From positions 186,001-250,000 of the forward strand of contig JACPUR010000001.1 in NCBI GenBank assembly GCA_016192135.1: DNA of 64,000 nt, in the 5' to 3' direction. The position numbers and the translations under genes are program-made. The DNA is from Candidatus Tectomicrobia bacterium. GTDB taxonomy: Bacteria > UBA8248. Each line of letters opens with the position of its first letter. The first letter of the stretch is position 1. The notes beneath the pieces were generated by a model, which had not been told where the DNA came from, searched no databases, and saw only the letters and a list, made by a program, of their open reading frames with translations. Shown here one piece after another: positions 51,212 to 60,520 of the stretch.

Positions 51212-52942
51212 TCACCCCCGCCTCGCGGGCTTCTTGGCCCCGCGGAGCATCTCCTTGGCGTGCTGGCGGGCGGCCCGGGTGATCTCGAGGCCGGCCCCCA
51301 TGCGGGCGATCTCCTCGACGCGCGCCTCGCCGTCGAGGGGCCGGATGGAGGCCGTGGTGCGCCCCTTGGCGACGTGCTTCTCGATGCCGAAGTGCCGGTC
51401 CGCGAGGCTCGCCACCTGGGCCAGGTGGGTGATGACGAGCACCTGGTGATCGCGGGAGACCTCCAGGAGCTTGCGGCCCACCACCTCGGCCACCGCCCCC
51501 CCGATGCCCGCGTCCACCTCGTCGAAGATGAGGGTGGGGATGAGGTCTCCGCGCCGCAGCACCGACTCGAGCGCCAGCATGAGGCGGGAGAGCTCCCCGC
51601 CCGAGGCCACCCGCGCCAGGGGCCGGGGGGGCTCCCCGGGGTTGGGGGAGAAGAAGAACTCGCCCTCGTCGGCCCCGTCCGCGCGCAGGCGCACCCTCCG
51701 GCCCCCGATCTCCAGGAAGCTCTCCGGGTCTTCCGCGTGCGCGAGGTTCGTTTGGAAGACCGCGCCCGGGAGGCCCAGCTCGGCCAGGCCCGCGCCCATG
51801 CGCTTGTCGAGGGTCCTGGCCGCCTTGCGGCGCGCCTCGGAGACGTGCCGGGCCAGCCCGCCCGCCTCGGCCCGGAGCCGGTCCCGCCCGGCGAGGAGGC
51901 GCTCCCCGCCCGCTTCGTCCGAGAGCGAGGCCAGCTCGTCTTTCGCCCGGGCGAGGAAGCCGAGGCACTCGGCCTCGTCCGCCCCGTACTTGCGGCGCAG
52001 CTCCCGGAGGAGCCCCCGCCGGGCCTCGAGCGCCTCGAGGCGCGCCGGGTCGCCCTCGGCCCCCCCGGCGTAGGCCCGGAGCCCCTCCGAGAGGGATTCC
52101 ACCTGGGCGAGGAGGGAGGCCGTGTCCTCTTGCCACTTGGCCCGGCCGGGGTCCAGCTCGGCGAGGCGCCCCAGCCCCCTTTGGATCTCCCCCAGGCGCT
52201 CGAAGACCGAGCCCTCCGCCTCGTAGAGCCGCTGGTGGAGCTCCCCGGCGAGGGTCCCCAGGCGCTCCGCGTTGCGCAGCCGGGGGAGCTCGGCCTCGAT
52301 CGCCTCCATCTCGCCGGGCGCGAGGCGGGCGGATTCCAGCTCCTCCACCTGGAAACGCAGGAGGTCCGCCCGCTGGGCCCGCTCCCGGGCGCCCCGGTCG
52401 CGCTCGGCGAGCGCGCGCTCCGTCTCGCGCAGCGCCCGCACCGTTTCGCCGAGTTTCGAGAGTTCCTCCCCCAGCCCCGCGAACTCATCCAGCAGCCCGA
52501 GGTGGGCGGAGGGCCGCAGCAGGGTCTGGTGGGCGTGCTGGCCGTGGATGTTCACCAGGCGCTCCCCCACGGCGGCGAGGGTGGCCGCGGTGCCGAGGGC
52601 GCCGTTCAGGTAGATGCGGCTGCGCCCGGCGGGGGCGACCCGGCGGCGCACGATGAGCTCCCGCTCGGGGCCCACCTCGACCCCCGCTTCCTCGAGGATT
52701 TTCTGGGCGGCGCGGCCGCCCGGGGTGTCCGGGAGGTCGAAGAGGGTCTCGACCACCGCCTCCCCGGCCCCCGCGCGGACGGTCTCGGCCCCCGCCCGGC
52801 CCCCGAGGGTGAGGTTCAGGGCCTCGAAGATGATGGACTTGCCCGCCCCGGTCTCCCCCGTCAGGGCGTTCAGGCCGGGCCCGAACTCGACTTCGAGCGC
52901 GTCGATGATGGCGAAGTTGGCGATCCGCAGGAGGCGGAGCAT
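51212..52942 (-). CDS. recN: DNA repair protein RecN
   Basis: The 576-residue SMC-like ATPase acts in double-strand break repair. Its opening FAIIDALEVEFGPGLNALTG includes Walker A GETGAGKS. A long coiled-coil middle (about 150-360) is followed by the signature ARVASGGELSRLMLALE and Walker B TLIFDEVDAGIGG. NAD kinase is immediately upstream, the classic nadK-recN pairing; the ATG is seven bases after the nadK stop. Length is normal. Confidence 0.96.
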   Translation of the reverse strand: MLRLLRIANFAIIDALEVEFGPGLNALTGETGAGKSIIFEALNLTLGGRAGAETVRAGAGEAVVETLFDLPDTPGGRAAQKILEEAGVEVGPERELIVRRRVAPAGRSRIYLNGALGTAATLAAVGERLVNIHGQHAHQTLLRPSAHLGLLDEFAGLGEELSKLGETVRALRETERALAERDRGARERAQRADLLRFQVEELESARLAPGEMEAIEAELPRLRNAERLGTLAGELHQRLYEAEGSVFERLGEIQRGLGRLAELDPGRAKWQEDTASLLAQVESLSEGLRAYAGGAEGDPARLEALEARRGLLRELRRKYGADEAECLGFLARAKDELASLSDEAGGERLLAGRDRLRAEAGGLARHVSEARRKAARTLDKRMGAGLAELGLPGAVFQTNLAHAEDPESFLEIGGRRVRLRADGADEGEFFFSPNPGEPPRPLARVASGGELSRLMLALESVLRRGDLIPTLIFDEVDAGIGGAVAEVVGRKLLEVSRDHQVLVITHLAQVASLADRHFGIEKHVAKGRTTASIRPLDGEARVEEIARMGAGLEITRAARQHAKEMLRGAKKPARRG

Positions 52943-52949
52943 CCCTACC

Positions 52950-53864
52950 TCAGGCGCGGCCCCCGCGCGAGTCCCCGCCGCGGGGGTGGGTCTCCCAGAC
53001 GAGCTTGTCCCGGAGCACCTGGAAGAAGTCCGCCCCCTCGGGCCGGACGAGGCGCACCGGGTCCGGGCTCTTGACCACCTCGAGGCGGTCGTCCGGCTGG
53101 AGCTCCACGCCCGGGAGGCCGTCCAGGGTCAAGAGGGTGTGGCGGTGCTCGGCCTCGGGGTCGCGGAAGAGCCGCACCTCGACCCGGGCGTCCCCCCCGA
53201 CCACGATGGGCCGGTGGCTCAGGGTGTGGGGGCAGATGGGGTTGATGAGGATCACCTCCATCTCGGGCACGACGAGGGGGCCCCCGGCCGAGAGGGAGTA
53301 GGCGGTCGAGCCCGTCGGGGTGGCGAGGATCAAGCCGTCCCCCCGGAAGTTGCCGAGGTGGCGGCCATTCACCCGGACGGTGAACTCCACCATCCGGGCC
53401 AGCGGCCCCGAGGTGAGCACCACGTCGTTCAGCACGTCGTCGAGGGGGATGCGCTTCCCGTCCCTGAGCGCGCAGGGCCTGAGCCGCATCCTGGACTCGA
53501 TGGCGAACTTGCCCTCCAGCAGGATGCGCTCGAGCGCGGGCAGGAGCTCGCTCAGGGGCACGTCCGCCATGAAGCCCAGGTGGCCCGTGTTCACCCCGAG
53601 CATGGCCGGGCCGCCGTCGCGGAGGTGGTGGGCCGTGCGGAGCATGGAGCCGTCCCCCCCGAACACGATGAGGAGGTCGGCCCCCGCGATCACCTTCTCG
53701 GTCGGGAGGTCCCCGGGCTCGCCCGCCAGCTCCGCCGCCGTCCGGTCGAGGGCCAGCTCGAAGCCCCGCTTCCGCAGCCAGGCGGCCGCCCCCGCGAGGT
53801 CGGGCGAGGCCTTCTTCGCGAAGGGCCCGGCGGCCAGGGCGATGCGGCGGAAGGGCTGGGGCAA
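52950..53864 (-). CDS. nadK: NAD kinase
   Basis: The 304-residue kinase phosphorylates NAD to NADP using ATP or polyphosphate. The GGDG motif is in LLIVFGGDGSMLRTAH, and NAD contacts lie in GVNTGHLGFMAD, NDVVLTSGP and DGLILATPTGSTAYSLSAGG. I choose TTG at 53864 because AGGAG lies seven bases upstream and the family N-terminus (RRIALAAGP) follows; the longer ATG form at 53957 adds an unrelated Pro-rich stretch. It is coupled to recN. Confidence 0.94.
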   Translation of the reverse strand: MPQPFRRIALAAGPFAKKASPDLAGAAAWLRKRGFELALDRTAAELAGEPGDLPTEKVIAGADLLIVFGGDGSMLRTAHHLRDGGPAMLGVNTGHLGFMADVPLSELLPALERILLEGKFAIESRMRLRPCALRDGKRIPLDDVLNDVVLTSGPLARMVEFTVRVNGRHLGNFRGDGLILATPTGSTAYSLSAGGPLVVPEMEVILINPICPHTLSHRPIVVGGDARVEVRLFRDPEAEHRHTLLTLDGLPGVELQPDDRLEVVKSPDPVRLVRPEGADFFQVLRDKLVWETHPRGGDSRGGRA

Positions 53865-54068
53865 GGCGGGGCTCCTGTCGGGGACGGGCGCTGACGGGGA
53901 AGTATCCCAAGGCCACCCGGGGGCCGCAAGGCGCGGGAGACGCCGAAGCGGAAACAATGCGAATCTTCCCCCGCCGACATGCTTGGCCCCCCTTCCACTG
54001 CTCTTGCAGTATAATCGGTTTCATCTCCAAATCGGACGCCGCTTCGGCTGCAAGGGGTACCCCCTGCC

Positions 54069-55862
54069 ATGGAAGAAAAGCTTCCGCGCAGGCTGTCCGC
54101 CATCTTCAGTGCCGACGTGAAGGGCTACAGCCGCCTCATGGGGGATGACGAGGAGGCGACGGTCCACACCTTGACCGCTCTGCGGAGCACCAATTTCTCG
54201 ATCATCAAAGCATTTGGCGGCAGGGTGGTGGACTCCCCCGGGGACAACATGCTGGTGGAGTTCCCCAGCGTGGTCGAGGCCGTGAAGTGCGCCGTGGAGA
54301 TTCAAGAGCGCTTGCGGGAGGCGAACGCCGAGCTTCCCTCCAGCCGGCGGATGGAGTTCCGGATCGGGATCAACCTGGGGGACGTGATCGCCGACGGCGA
54401 TCGCATCTACGGCGACGGGGTGAACATCGCCGCCCGGCTGGAGGGCCTGGCCGAGGGGGGCGGCGTCTGCGTCTCGGGCACGGTCTTCGAGCAGGTGGAG
54501 AGCAAGCTCGATCTCAAGTGGGAGTTCATGGGCGAGCAGGCGGTCAAGAACATCGCCCGTCCGGTGCGGGCATACCGGATGCGAATGGGTGACGGCGCGG
54601 GCGTTGAAAAATCCGCGGAAGGCGCCAGGCGGGACGAGCCGCCGCGCTTCTCCATCTTCGTCCTGCCCCTTCAGAACCTCTCGGGGAATCCAGACCAGGA
54701 CTACTTCTCGGACGGGATCACCGAGGATTTGATCACCGACCTCTCCCGCATCTCGGGGGCCTTCGTCATCTCCCGCAGCACCTCCTTCGCCTACAAGGGC
54801 AAGGCGGTGGACGCGAAGCAGGCCGCCGCCGAGCTCGGCGTCCGCTACGTGCTGGAGGGCAGCGTGCGCCGGGCGGGGGATCAGGTGCGCGTGAACGTCC
54901 AGTTGATTGACGCTGAGACGGGCAGCCACATCTGGGCCGAGCGCTTCGACCGCGAGGTAGGGGACATCTTCGCGCTCCAGGACGAGGTGACGGGCCGGAT
55001 CGCCCGGGCCCTGAACCTACAGGTCCTTGAGGCGGAGAGCCACCGGGCCCAGAAGGGGAGGCCGGAGAACCTCGACGCCGAGGATTACGCCCTGCGCGGC
55101 TGGGCGGAGCTGTGCACCAAGCCGATGAGCCCGGAGTCGAACCATGCCGCCCAAAAATATCTTGAGGAGGCTCTCCGTCTGGACCCGGATTCCGCCCGAG
55201 CGTGGACTTGCAGGTCGTTTATGTACATCCGGGCGGCCCAATTCGGCTGGCTGCCCGAGCCCCGGGCCGAGCTTCAGAAGCGCGCGGTCGAGGCGGGGGA
55301 GAAAGCGATCTCCCTGGACCCGAAGAGTGCCGAAGCCCACTACGTGTTGGGATTGCCCCTCCTATTATCGGGCCAGGGGGAGAAGGCGCTCCCTGCGTTT
55401 GAAACGGCCATCGAGATCAACCGGAACTACGCGCCCGCCTACCGAGGGGTGGGATTCAGCCTGACCCTACTGGGACGGGCGGGCGAGTCTTTCTCGTGGT
55501 TTGAGAAAGCGATGCGCCTCAGTCCCCGCGATCCTTTTTGGGCGGTCTGGTGCTGGAACATGGGGTATGCGAAGCACCTGATTGGCGAGGACAAGGAGGC
55601 GGTCGCGTGGGCGAAGCGGGCGATTGCCGCCAACCCAAAATATCCCAACTCATATTTCCTGTTGGCCTCCGCCCAGGCGTGGCTCGGCGAGGAAGAGGAG
55701 GCGAGAAAAGCCCTGGATGAAGGACGCAGGTTCATGCCCCTCTACGACACGATAGCCCTGTACCGTCCCCTCTGCGCCCTCTCTCTGAACGAAACTTTTC
55801 TGTCCCAGCTCGAGGAGCGCCACATCGCCGGCCTGCGCAAGGCCGGGATGCCGGAGGCGTAG
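54069..55862 (+). CDS. class III adenylate cyclase-TolB-like-TPR signalling protein
   Basis: The 597-residue protein has a cyclase domain at 1-180: metal Asp in FSADVKGYSRLM, SPGDNMLVEF and YGDGVNIAARLEG. A FlgO/TolB-like domain at about 195-325 begins FVLPLQNLSGNPDQDYFSDG. Several TPR repeats at about 345-580 follow. Many bacteria carry paralogous sets of this architecture; they probably make cAMP in response to partner proteins. A strong -10-like TATAAT lies at 54010-54015. Codon use in the TPR part is less GC-biased than elsewhere, so the fusion may be recent. Confidence 0.92.
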   Translation: MEEKLPRRLSAIFSADVKGYSRLMGDDEEATVHTLTALRSTNFSIIKAFGGRVVDSPGDNMLVEFPSVVEAVKCAVEIQERLREANAELPSSRRMEFRIGINLGDVIADGDRIYGDGVNIAARLEGLAEGGGVCVSGTVFEQVESKLDLKWEFMGEQAVKNIARPVRAYRMRMGDGAGVEKSAEGARRDEPPRFSIFVLPLQNLSGNPDQDYFSDGITEDLITDLSRISGAFVISRSTSFAYKGKAVDAKQAAAELGVRYVLEGSVRRAGDQVRVNVQLIDAETGSHIWAERFDREVGDIFALQDEVTGRIARALNLQVLEAESHRAQKGRPENLDAEDYALRGWAELCTKPMSPESNHAAQKYLEEALRLDPDSARAWTCRSFMYIRAAQFGWLPEPRAELQKRAVEAGEKAISLDPKSAEAHYVLGLPLLLSGQGEKALPAFETAIEINRNYAPAYRGVGFSLTLLGRAGESFSWFEKAMRLSPRDPFWAVWCWNMGYAKHLIGEDKEAVAWAKRAIAANPKYPNSYFLLASAQAWLGEEEEARKALDEGRRFMPLYDTIALYRPLCALSLNETFLSQLEERHIAGLRKAGMPEA

Positions 55863-55892
55863 CGCCGGGAAATTGCGCTTGAGGGACATCGC

Positions 55893-56690
55893 ATGGCCGG
55901 GATGTTCTCGAACGCCGCCGCGTACGACGGCTACATGGGCCGCTGGAGCGCCAAGCTCGCGCCTCTCTTCCTCGACTTCGCCGGGATTCATGACGGCGGC
56001 CGGCTGCTGGATGTGGGCTGCGGCACGGGGGCGCTCTGCCGGGCGGCGGCGGAGGCCGCCCCCCGCTCGGAGGTCGTGGGCGTCGATCCGGCGCAAGCTT
56101 TCATCGAGCACGCCCGCGCGCAGTGCACGGACCCACGCATCACATATGACCTCGGCGATGCGCTGAACCTTTCTTATCCGGACGATTCCTTCGACCAATC
56201 CCTCTCCCTGCTCGTGTTCATGTTCATCCCCCAGGGGGAGAGGGCGGCGGGCGAGATGCGCCGCGTCACGCGCCCGGGAGGCGCGGTGGCGGCCTGCACC
56301 TGGGACAGCGGCGATGGGAAGATGGAGCTGGCGAGCACGTTCTGGGAGGAGGCGGTCCGGCTGGACCCGGCCGCCGAGGCGCGCCGGGCGGACAAAACCC
56401 TGCGCTACAACCGCCGGGGCGAGCTCGGCGCGTTATGGAAGGGCATCGGCCTGGAAGGCGTGGAGGAGACGGCCATCGGGATGCGGATGGAATTCGCCTC
56501 CTTCGGCGACTACTGGCTTCCCCTCCAGCGGGAGGTGGGGCCGATTGGCACCTATGCGAAGGGCTTGTCCCCCGAGGCCCGGGATGCGCTCCGGGGGGCG
56601 CTCCGTGCGCGGTTTCTCGGGGGCGGCCCCGACGGCCCCTTCACCCTCCGGGCCCGGGCCTGGGCGGCGCGGGGCACGGTGCCCGGCTGA
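55893..56690 (+). CDS. SAM-dependent methyltransferase, twin copy 1
   Basis: The 265-residue class I methyltransferase has its SAM site in LLDVGCGTGALCRAAAEA (residues 38-55), an acidic loop (VVGVDPAQAFIEHAR) and the post-motif RVTRPGGAVAACTWD. It has a close paralogue 27 bases downstream. Both belong to the UbiE-like Methyltransf_11 class with a substrate-binding C-terminal part unlike characterised enzymes. No target can be named. It begins 30 bases after the cyclase-TPR gene. Confidence 0.88.
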   Translation: MAGMFSNAAAYDGYMGRWSAKLAPLFLDFAGIHDGGRLLDVGCGTGALCRAAAEAAPRSEVVGVDPAQAFIEHARAQCTDPRITYDLGDALNLSYPDDSFDQSLSLLVFMFIPQGERAAGEMRRVTRPGGAVAACTWDSGDGKMELASTFWEEAVRLDPAAEARRADKTLRYNRRGELGALWKGIGLEGVEETAIGMRMEFASFGDYWLPLQREVGPIGTYAKGLSPEARDALRGALRARFLGGGPDGPFTLRARAWAARGTVPG

Positions 56691-56717
56691 GGGCCGGGGC
56701 GGCGGAGGAGGCATCAC

Positions 56718-57503
56718 ATGGCGGACATGTTCTCGAAATCCGAAGCCTACGAGAGCCTCATGGGCCGCTGGAGCGACCGGCTTGCGCCCGTGTTCATGGA
56801 ATTCGCGGGGGTCCGCGACGGGGGGCGGGTGCTCGATGTGGGGTGCGGCACCGGGGCGCTCTGCCGCGCGGTGCTGGACGCCGCCCCCCTCTCGGAGGTC
56901 GTGGGCGTCGACCCGTCGGAGCCCTTCATCGCCTACGCCCGCGAGCGGTGCGCCGACCCGCGCGCCGCCTTCGACGTCGGCGACGCGCTGAACCTTCCCT
57001 ACCCCGACGCGTCCTTCGATCAGACACTGTCCCTGCTCGTGTTCCAGTTTATTCCTGAGGGAGAACAAGCGGCAGAAGAGATGCACCGGGTGACGCGACC
57101 GGGCGGCACGGTGGCGGCCTGCACCTGGGACGGCGAGGGAGGATTTGAATTGACGAGTGCTTTTTGGGACGAGGCGGGCAAGCTGGACCCCGCCCTGAAG
57201 AAGAGAGGCGATTCCCGTCTCTTCCGCAGGGGTCAGTTCTCTAGGTTGTGGGATGCGGCGGGCCTTCAGGACGTGGAGGAGACGGGCCTCGGGATTCAAA
57301 TGGACTTCGCCTCCTTTGACGATTACTGGCTCCCTTTCCTTCAAGGCGCTACCCCAATGGGCGCTTACGTGAAGGCCCTGGTTCCCGAGGGCCGGGAGGC
57401 GCTCCGCGAAGCGCTCTGGAAACGGTTTCTGCCGGGCGGGGAAGATGGCCCATTCGCGCTCGGGGGGCGGGCCTGGGCGGCGCGGGGCAAGGTCCCCGGT
57501 TGA
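56718..57503 (+). CDS. SAM-dependent methyltransferase, twin copy 2
   Basis: The 261-residue paralogue of the preceding gene shares VLDVGCGTGALCRAVLDA, EVVGVDPSEPFIAYAR, DASFDQTLSLLVFQFI and the C-terminal GGRAWAARGKVPG. The 5' half is GC-rich like copy 1, whereas 57030-57370 uses more A/T. This mixed composition suggests gene conversion or partial replacement after duplication. GGAGGAGGCATCAC precedes the ATG. The transposase starts 10 bases after its stop. Confidence 0.88.
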   Translation: MADMFSKSEAYESLMGRWSDRLAPVFMEFAGVRDGGRVLDVGCGTGALCRAVLDAAPLSEVVGVDPSEPFIAYARERCADPRAAFDVGDALNLPYPDASFDQTLSLLVFQFIPEGEQAAEEMHRVTRPGGTVAACTWDGEGGFELTSAFWDEAGKLDPALKKRGDSRLFRRGQFSRLWDAAGLQDVEETGLGIQMDFASFDDYWLPFLQGATPMGAYVKALVPEGREALREALWKRFLPGGEDGPFALGGRAWAARGKVPG

Positions 57504-57513
57504 GACGGGTGCC

Positions 57514-58077
57514 ATGAAATTCAACCCCGGCATCCACCGCCGCCGGTCGGTGCGTTTGAAGGGGTGGGATTACGCCTCGCGCGGGGCGTATTTCGTGACG
57601 GTGTGCGCCCACGGGCGGGAATGTGCGTTCGGGGAGGTGAGGAGCGGGCGGGTGGCCTTGAACGAGGCGGGGCGGGTGGTGGAGTCCGCCTGGAACGACC
57701 TGCCCCGGCATTACCCGCGCGCGGGATTGGATGCGTTCGTCGTGATGCCGAATCACGTGCACGGGATTTTGGTTATCGGCAAGGGTTCGTACGTAGGGGC
57801 GGATTTCAAATCCGCTCCTACAGACATGAAGCCGATGCGCCGTCATCCGTTGTCCGAAATCGTGCGGGCCTTCAAGGCATTTTCCACCCGCCGTATCAAC
57901 CTCCTCCGTCAGACGCCGGGCCATCCTCTCTGGCAACGGAACTATTACGAGCACATCATCCGCGGCGAGGACGAATTGAACCCCGCGCGGGAATACGTCC
58001 TGCACAATCCCCTGAAATGGGCGGAGGACGAGAATTACCCTGGGAATGTGAAGAGGAACAAACAGGTTGGTACGTAG
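57514..58077 (+). mobile_element. REP-associated tyrosine transposase (RAYT), IS200-like Y1 domain
   Basis: The 187-residue protein is a single-strand HUH nuclease-type transposase. It has RGAYFVTVCAHGREC near the start, the metal motif MPNHVHGILV (His81, His83), a candidate nucleophilic Tyr in QRNYYEHIIR (144-145) and YVLHNPLKWAED. These proteins mobilise or maintain REP palindromes. One palindrome (57793-57821) lies inside the frame and encodes the YVGADFKSAPT insert at 93-103. Another (58074-58102) contains the stop codon. ATG 57514 follows the second methyltransferase; a longer frame is spurious. Confidence 0.9.
57793..57821. repeat. REP-like palindrome inside the transposase gene
   Basis: GTAGGGGCGGATTT-C-AAATCCGCTCCTAC, an almost perfect 29-base palindrome of the GTAGGGGCG family. 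It is read in frame by the transposase. Confidence 0.9.
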
Positions 58078-58102
58078 GGGCGGGTTTGAAACCCGCCCCT
58101 AC
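58074..58102. repeat. REP-like palindrome at the transposase stop
   Basis: GTAGGGGCGGGTTT-G-AAACCCGCCCCTAC, a perfect 29-base dyad. TAG of the transposase lies at 58075-58077. It shares flanks (GTAC before, AGACAT after) with the copy at 57793, so these two form a pair. Confidence 0.9.
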
Positions 58103-58137
58103 AGACATTGGCGCTCAACCCCCTTTGTTCCTCTTTC

Positions 58138-59043
58138 CTACCCCGCCCCCATGAGCGCCGCCTTTCTCGCCCTCGGCACCCTGCGCCAGTAGCGGCACGA
58201 GTCCTGGAGGGGGCAGCCGGCGCACAGGCGCGCGTCGCGGCGGCTGGGGCAGCGGCCCAGGATGCCCAGGCGCGAGAGGGCAAAGTCGTAGCGCACCGGA
58301 TCGGCCGGGTCGAGGAGGCGGAGCGAGGCCGTCACTTCTTCCGCCATGAGGCGGCCCGGGGTGCGGCGGTCGGTGAGGCCCAGCAGGCGCCCGATGCGTG
58401 CGAGGTGGGTGTCGAGGGGGATGAGGAGCTGGTCCGGCCGGGGGCCCTTCCAGAGCCCGAGGTCCAGGCCGTCGGCGGGGCGCACCATCCAGCGGAGAAA
58501 CAGGTGGAGCCGCTTGCAGGCGCTCGGGCCCTCGGGGTCGGGGAGGAGGCAGGCGGTCTCGCGGAGAACGTGCTTCGGCAGGGAGGCCCCCAGGGCGAGG
58601 AGGCTCCGGCGGAAGGCGGCGAGGGCGCCCAGGAGGTCCGGGGCGGCGGGGTCGTAGCCTTGCATGAAGAGGACCCCCAGCGAGCCCGCCTCGCGCAGCG
58701 CCGCCCCCGTGAGATGCGCGAGGGCGGCGAGGGAGGCTTCTCCCGCCCAGCGGTGGCGGAGGCCCCGGAAGAGACCGGCGTCGCGGCCGTAGTCGAAGGC
58801 GTGCAGCGCCCCGGCGGGATGCTCTCCCAGCCGGCCCAGGATGCGGGCGAGGCTCCCCCGGATGGCGGCCGCCTTCCCGAAGGCGAGGGAGGCGGCGAAG
58901 AAGGCGGCCACCTCGCGGTCCGCGTCATCCGGGTAGGGGTGGACGAGCCCCAGGGGGTCCGAGTCCAGGAAGGCGGGGCCGTAGGCCCGCATGAGGCCGC
59001 CCAGCCTGGCCCGGAGGAAGGGGACGTGGCGGGGCGCGAGCAT
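58138..59043 (-). CDS. TIGR02757/DUF2400-family protein
   Basis: The 301-residue protein has the family features FLDSDPLGLVHPYPD, REVAAFFAASLAFGKAAAI and RPDQLLIPLDTHLARIG. It ends with a Cys cluster CPSRRDARLCAGCPLQDSC (about 272-290) that could bind an iron-sulfur cluster or zinc. The helical pattern recalls endonuclease III-like glycosylases, but the function is unknown. ATG 59043 follows GGAGAA; extension upstream runs into repeats. Confidence 0.87.
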   Translation of the reverse strand: MLAPRHVPFLRARLGGLMRAYGPAFLDSDPLGLVHPYPDDADREVAAFFAASLAFGKAAAIRGSLARILGRLGEHPAGALHAFDYGRDAGLFRGLRHRWAGEASLAALAHLTGAALREAGSLGVLFMQGYDPAAPDLLGALAAFRRSLLALGASLPKHVLRETACLLPDPEGPSACKRLHLFLRWMVRPADGLDLGLWKGPRPDQLLIPLDTHLARIGRLLGLTDRRTPGRLMAEEVTASLRLLDPADPVRYDFALSRLGILGRCPSRRDARLCAGCPLQDSCRYWRRVPRARKAALMGAG

Positions 59044-59099
59044 CAGGGGGTTCTCCGGGGCGGGGGCGCATTGCGATATGCCCCGCGTCTTTGGCCTTT

Positions 59100-59183
59100 C
59101 CCCCTCCCGCCGGGAGGGGGCAGGGGGAGGGAAAACCACCGGCGGATTTTCCCCCACCCCGGCCCTCCCCCGGAGGGGGAGGG
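59100..59183. repeat. two CCCTCCC-type hairpins between the TIGR02757 gene and dtd
   Basis: Hairpin CCCCCTCCC-GCC-GGGAGGGGG at 59100-59120 and hairpin CCCTCCCCC-GGA-GGGGGAGGG at 59163-59183. An 18-base sequence (GGCGGGGCGCGAGCATCA) is repeated at about 59028 and 59222 on either side, so the element may have been inserted with a duplication of the gene start. Confidence 0.7.
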
Positions 59184-59236
59184 AGGTTCAGTCACCATCC
59201 CTCCGGAGGTGGAGGCGGCACGGCGGGGCGCGAGCA

Positions 59237-59689
59237 TCAGAAGGCCCCCCGGGAATCGAGGAGGAGGGTGACGGGGCCGTCGTTCACCAGCTCGACCTCC
59301 ATCAGGGCGCCGAACCGGCCCGAGGCGGTGGGGGCGCCGAGGCGGGCGGCCTCCTCGATGAAGCGCTCGTAGAGGCGCTCGGCCAGCGGGGCCGGGGCGG
59401 CCGAGGCGAAGGAGGGCCGCCGGCCCTTGCGGCAGTCTCCCAGGAGGGTGAACTGGCTGACCACCAGCATGGCGCCCCCGGATTCGAGCAGGGAGAGGTT
59501 CAGCTTGCCCTCTTCGTCCGGGAAGATGCGCAGGTTCACGCTCTTCCCGGCCAGGGCGCGGGCGTCTTCCTCCCCATCCTCCTGGCCCACCCCGAGCAGG
59601 ACGAGGAGGCCCGGGCCGATTTCCCCGACGGTTTCTCCTTCCACCCGGACCCGGCACCGCCCGACCCGCTGCACCACCGCGCGCATCAT
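59237..59689 (-). CDS. dtd: D-aminoacyl-tRNA deacylase
   Basis: The 150-residue enzyme removes D-amino acids and glycine from mischarged tRNA. The SQFTLLGD motif (about 78-85) and the gly-cis-Pro region in [11 protein letters not shown] near the end are diagnostic. The start [16 protein letters not shown] is typical. Length is normal. Two adjacent ATG codons are possible starts. Confidence 0.95.
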   Translation of the reverse strand: MMRAVVQRVGRCRVRVEGETVGEIGPGLLVLLGVGQEDGEEDARALAGKSVNLRIFPDEEGKLNLSLLESGGAMLVVSQFTLLGDCRKGRRPSFASAAPAPLAERLYERFIEEAARLGAPTASGRFGALMEVELVNDGPVTLLLDSRGAF

Positions 59690-59799
59690 CCGCCTTTCCG
59701 GCCCGCGGAACTTGGCCGTCCCGACACCAGGTCCAAATATATCAAAGGTTTGAAGCCCCGGTCCCCGCGCGGCCGCCGCCAGGGGCCCGCGTGGGCATA

Positions 59800-59828
59800 T
59801 TGTGGTCGCCGCAAAAATGATCTAGAAT
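59800..59828 (+). promoter_or_regulatory. sigma70-like promoter for the HTH-REC gene
   Basis: TTGTGG at 59800-59805 and TAGAAT at 59823-59828 have a 17-base spacer, about 85 bases before the preferred start codon. Confidence 0.55.
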
Positions 59829-59911
59829 TACTTTGATTATTTGAGGTGTTCCCTTTCCCAGAGGGGAACCGGCCCTCCGCGCTGGTCCCGGGCATTGCCG
59901 AAGGTGAGGCG

Positions 59912-60520
59912 GTGGAAGAAGACAAACTGCTGACGAAAAAGGCGTTCACCACGTTCGAGGTGGCCCACATCTGCGACGTCACCCCGGTCACCATCCAGAA
60001 CTGGATCGACAAGGGGTGGCTCGTCGCCTACCGGACGGCCGGGGGCCACCGCCGGGTGCGCCGGGAGGACCTCATCTCCTTCCTCGAGTCGCGGAACATG
60101 CCCCACCGGCTGACCGGGCGCGGGGGCGGGCCCCCCAAGGTCCTCCTGATCGGGGGGGAGGAGGAGGCGAGCAGCCTCATCCGCGATGTCCTGCGGGGGG
60201 AGGACGCCTCCTGCGAGATCCACGTGGCCCAGGACGCCTTCCAGGCCGGGCTCCTCTACGCGGGCGAGCGGCCCGACGTGGTGATCCTCGACGTGGCGCT
60301 CCCGGGAGCGGACGGGGCCGAGATGTGCCGCCGCATCCGGCAGGGCCACGCCGCGGGCGGCGCCTCGATCATCGCCCTCCTGGGCACCGGCGAAACCGAG
60401 CTCCGCAACCGCCTCCTCCAGCTCGGCGTGACCCACTTCGTCCAGAAGCCCATCGACACCGTGGCGCTCAAGGAGCTGGTGCACGAGGTGGTGCGGGCGC
60501 GCCGTCCGCCGGGGGCTTAG
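59912..60520 (+). CDS. excisionase-type helix-turn-helix plus receiver-domain regulator
   Basis: The 202-residue protein has an excisionase/MerR-like HTH at about 8-60 (FTTFEVAHICDVTPVTIQNW ... GGHRRVRREDL). A response-regulator receiver follows at about 75-195, with phosphoacceptor Asp in DVVILDVALPGADG and conserved Lys in FVQKPID. This order (DNA-binding first) is the reverse of most response regulators. GTG 59912 after AGGTGAGG is preferred; GTG at 59846 would add 22 residues. No histidine kinase is nearby. Phosphorylation probably controls DNA binding. Confidence 0.85.
   Translation: MEEDKLLTKKAFTTFEVAHICDVTPVTIQNWIDKGWLVAYRTAGGHRRVRREDLISFLESRNMPHRLTGRGGGPPKVLLIGGEEEASSLIRDVLRGEDASCEIHVAQDAFQAGLLYAGERPDVVILDVALPGADGAEMCRRIRQGHAAGGASIIALLGTGETELRNRLLQLGVTHFVQKPIDTVALKELVHEVVRARRPPGA

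Noticed and set aside
58138-59157. Upstream start for the TIGR02757 protein
   Set aside because: The additional 38 residues come from palindromic repeat sequence and lack a ribosome site; the start at 59043 fits the family.
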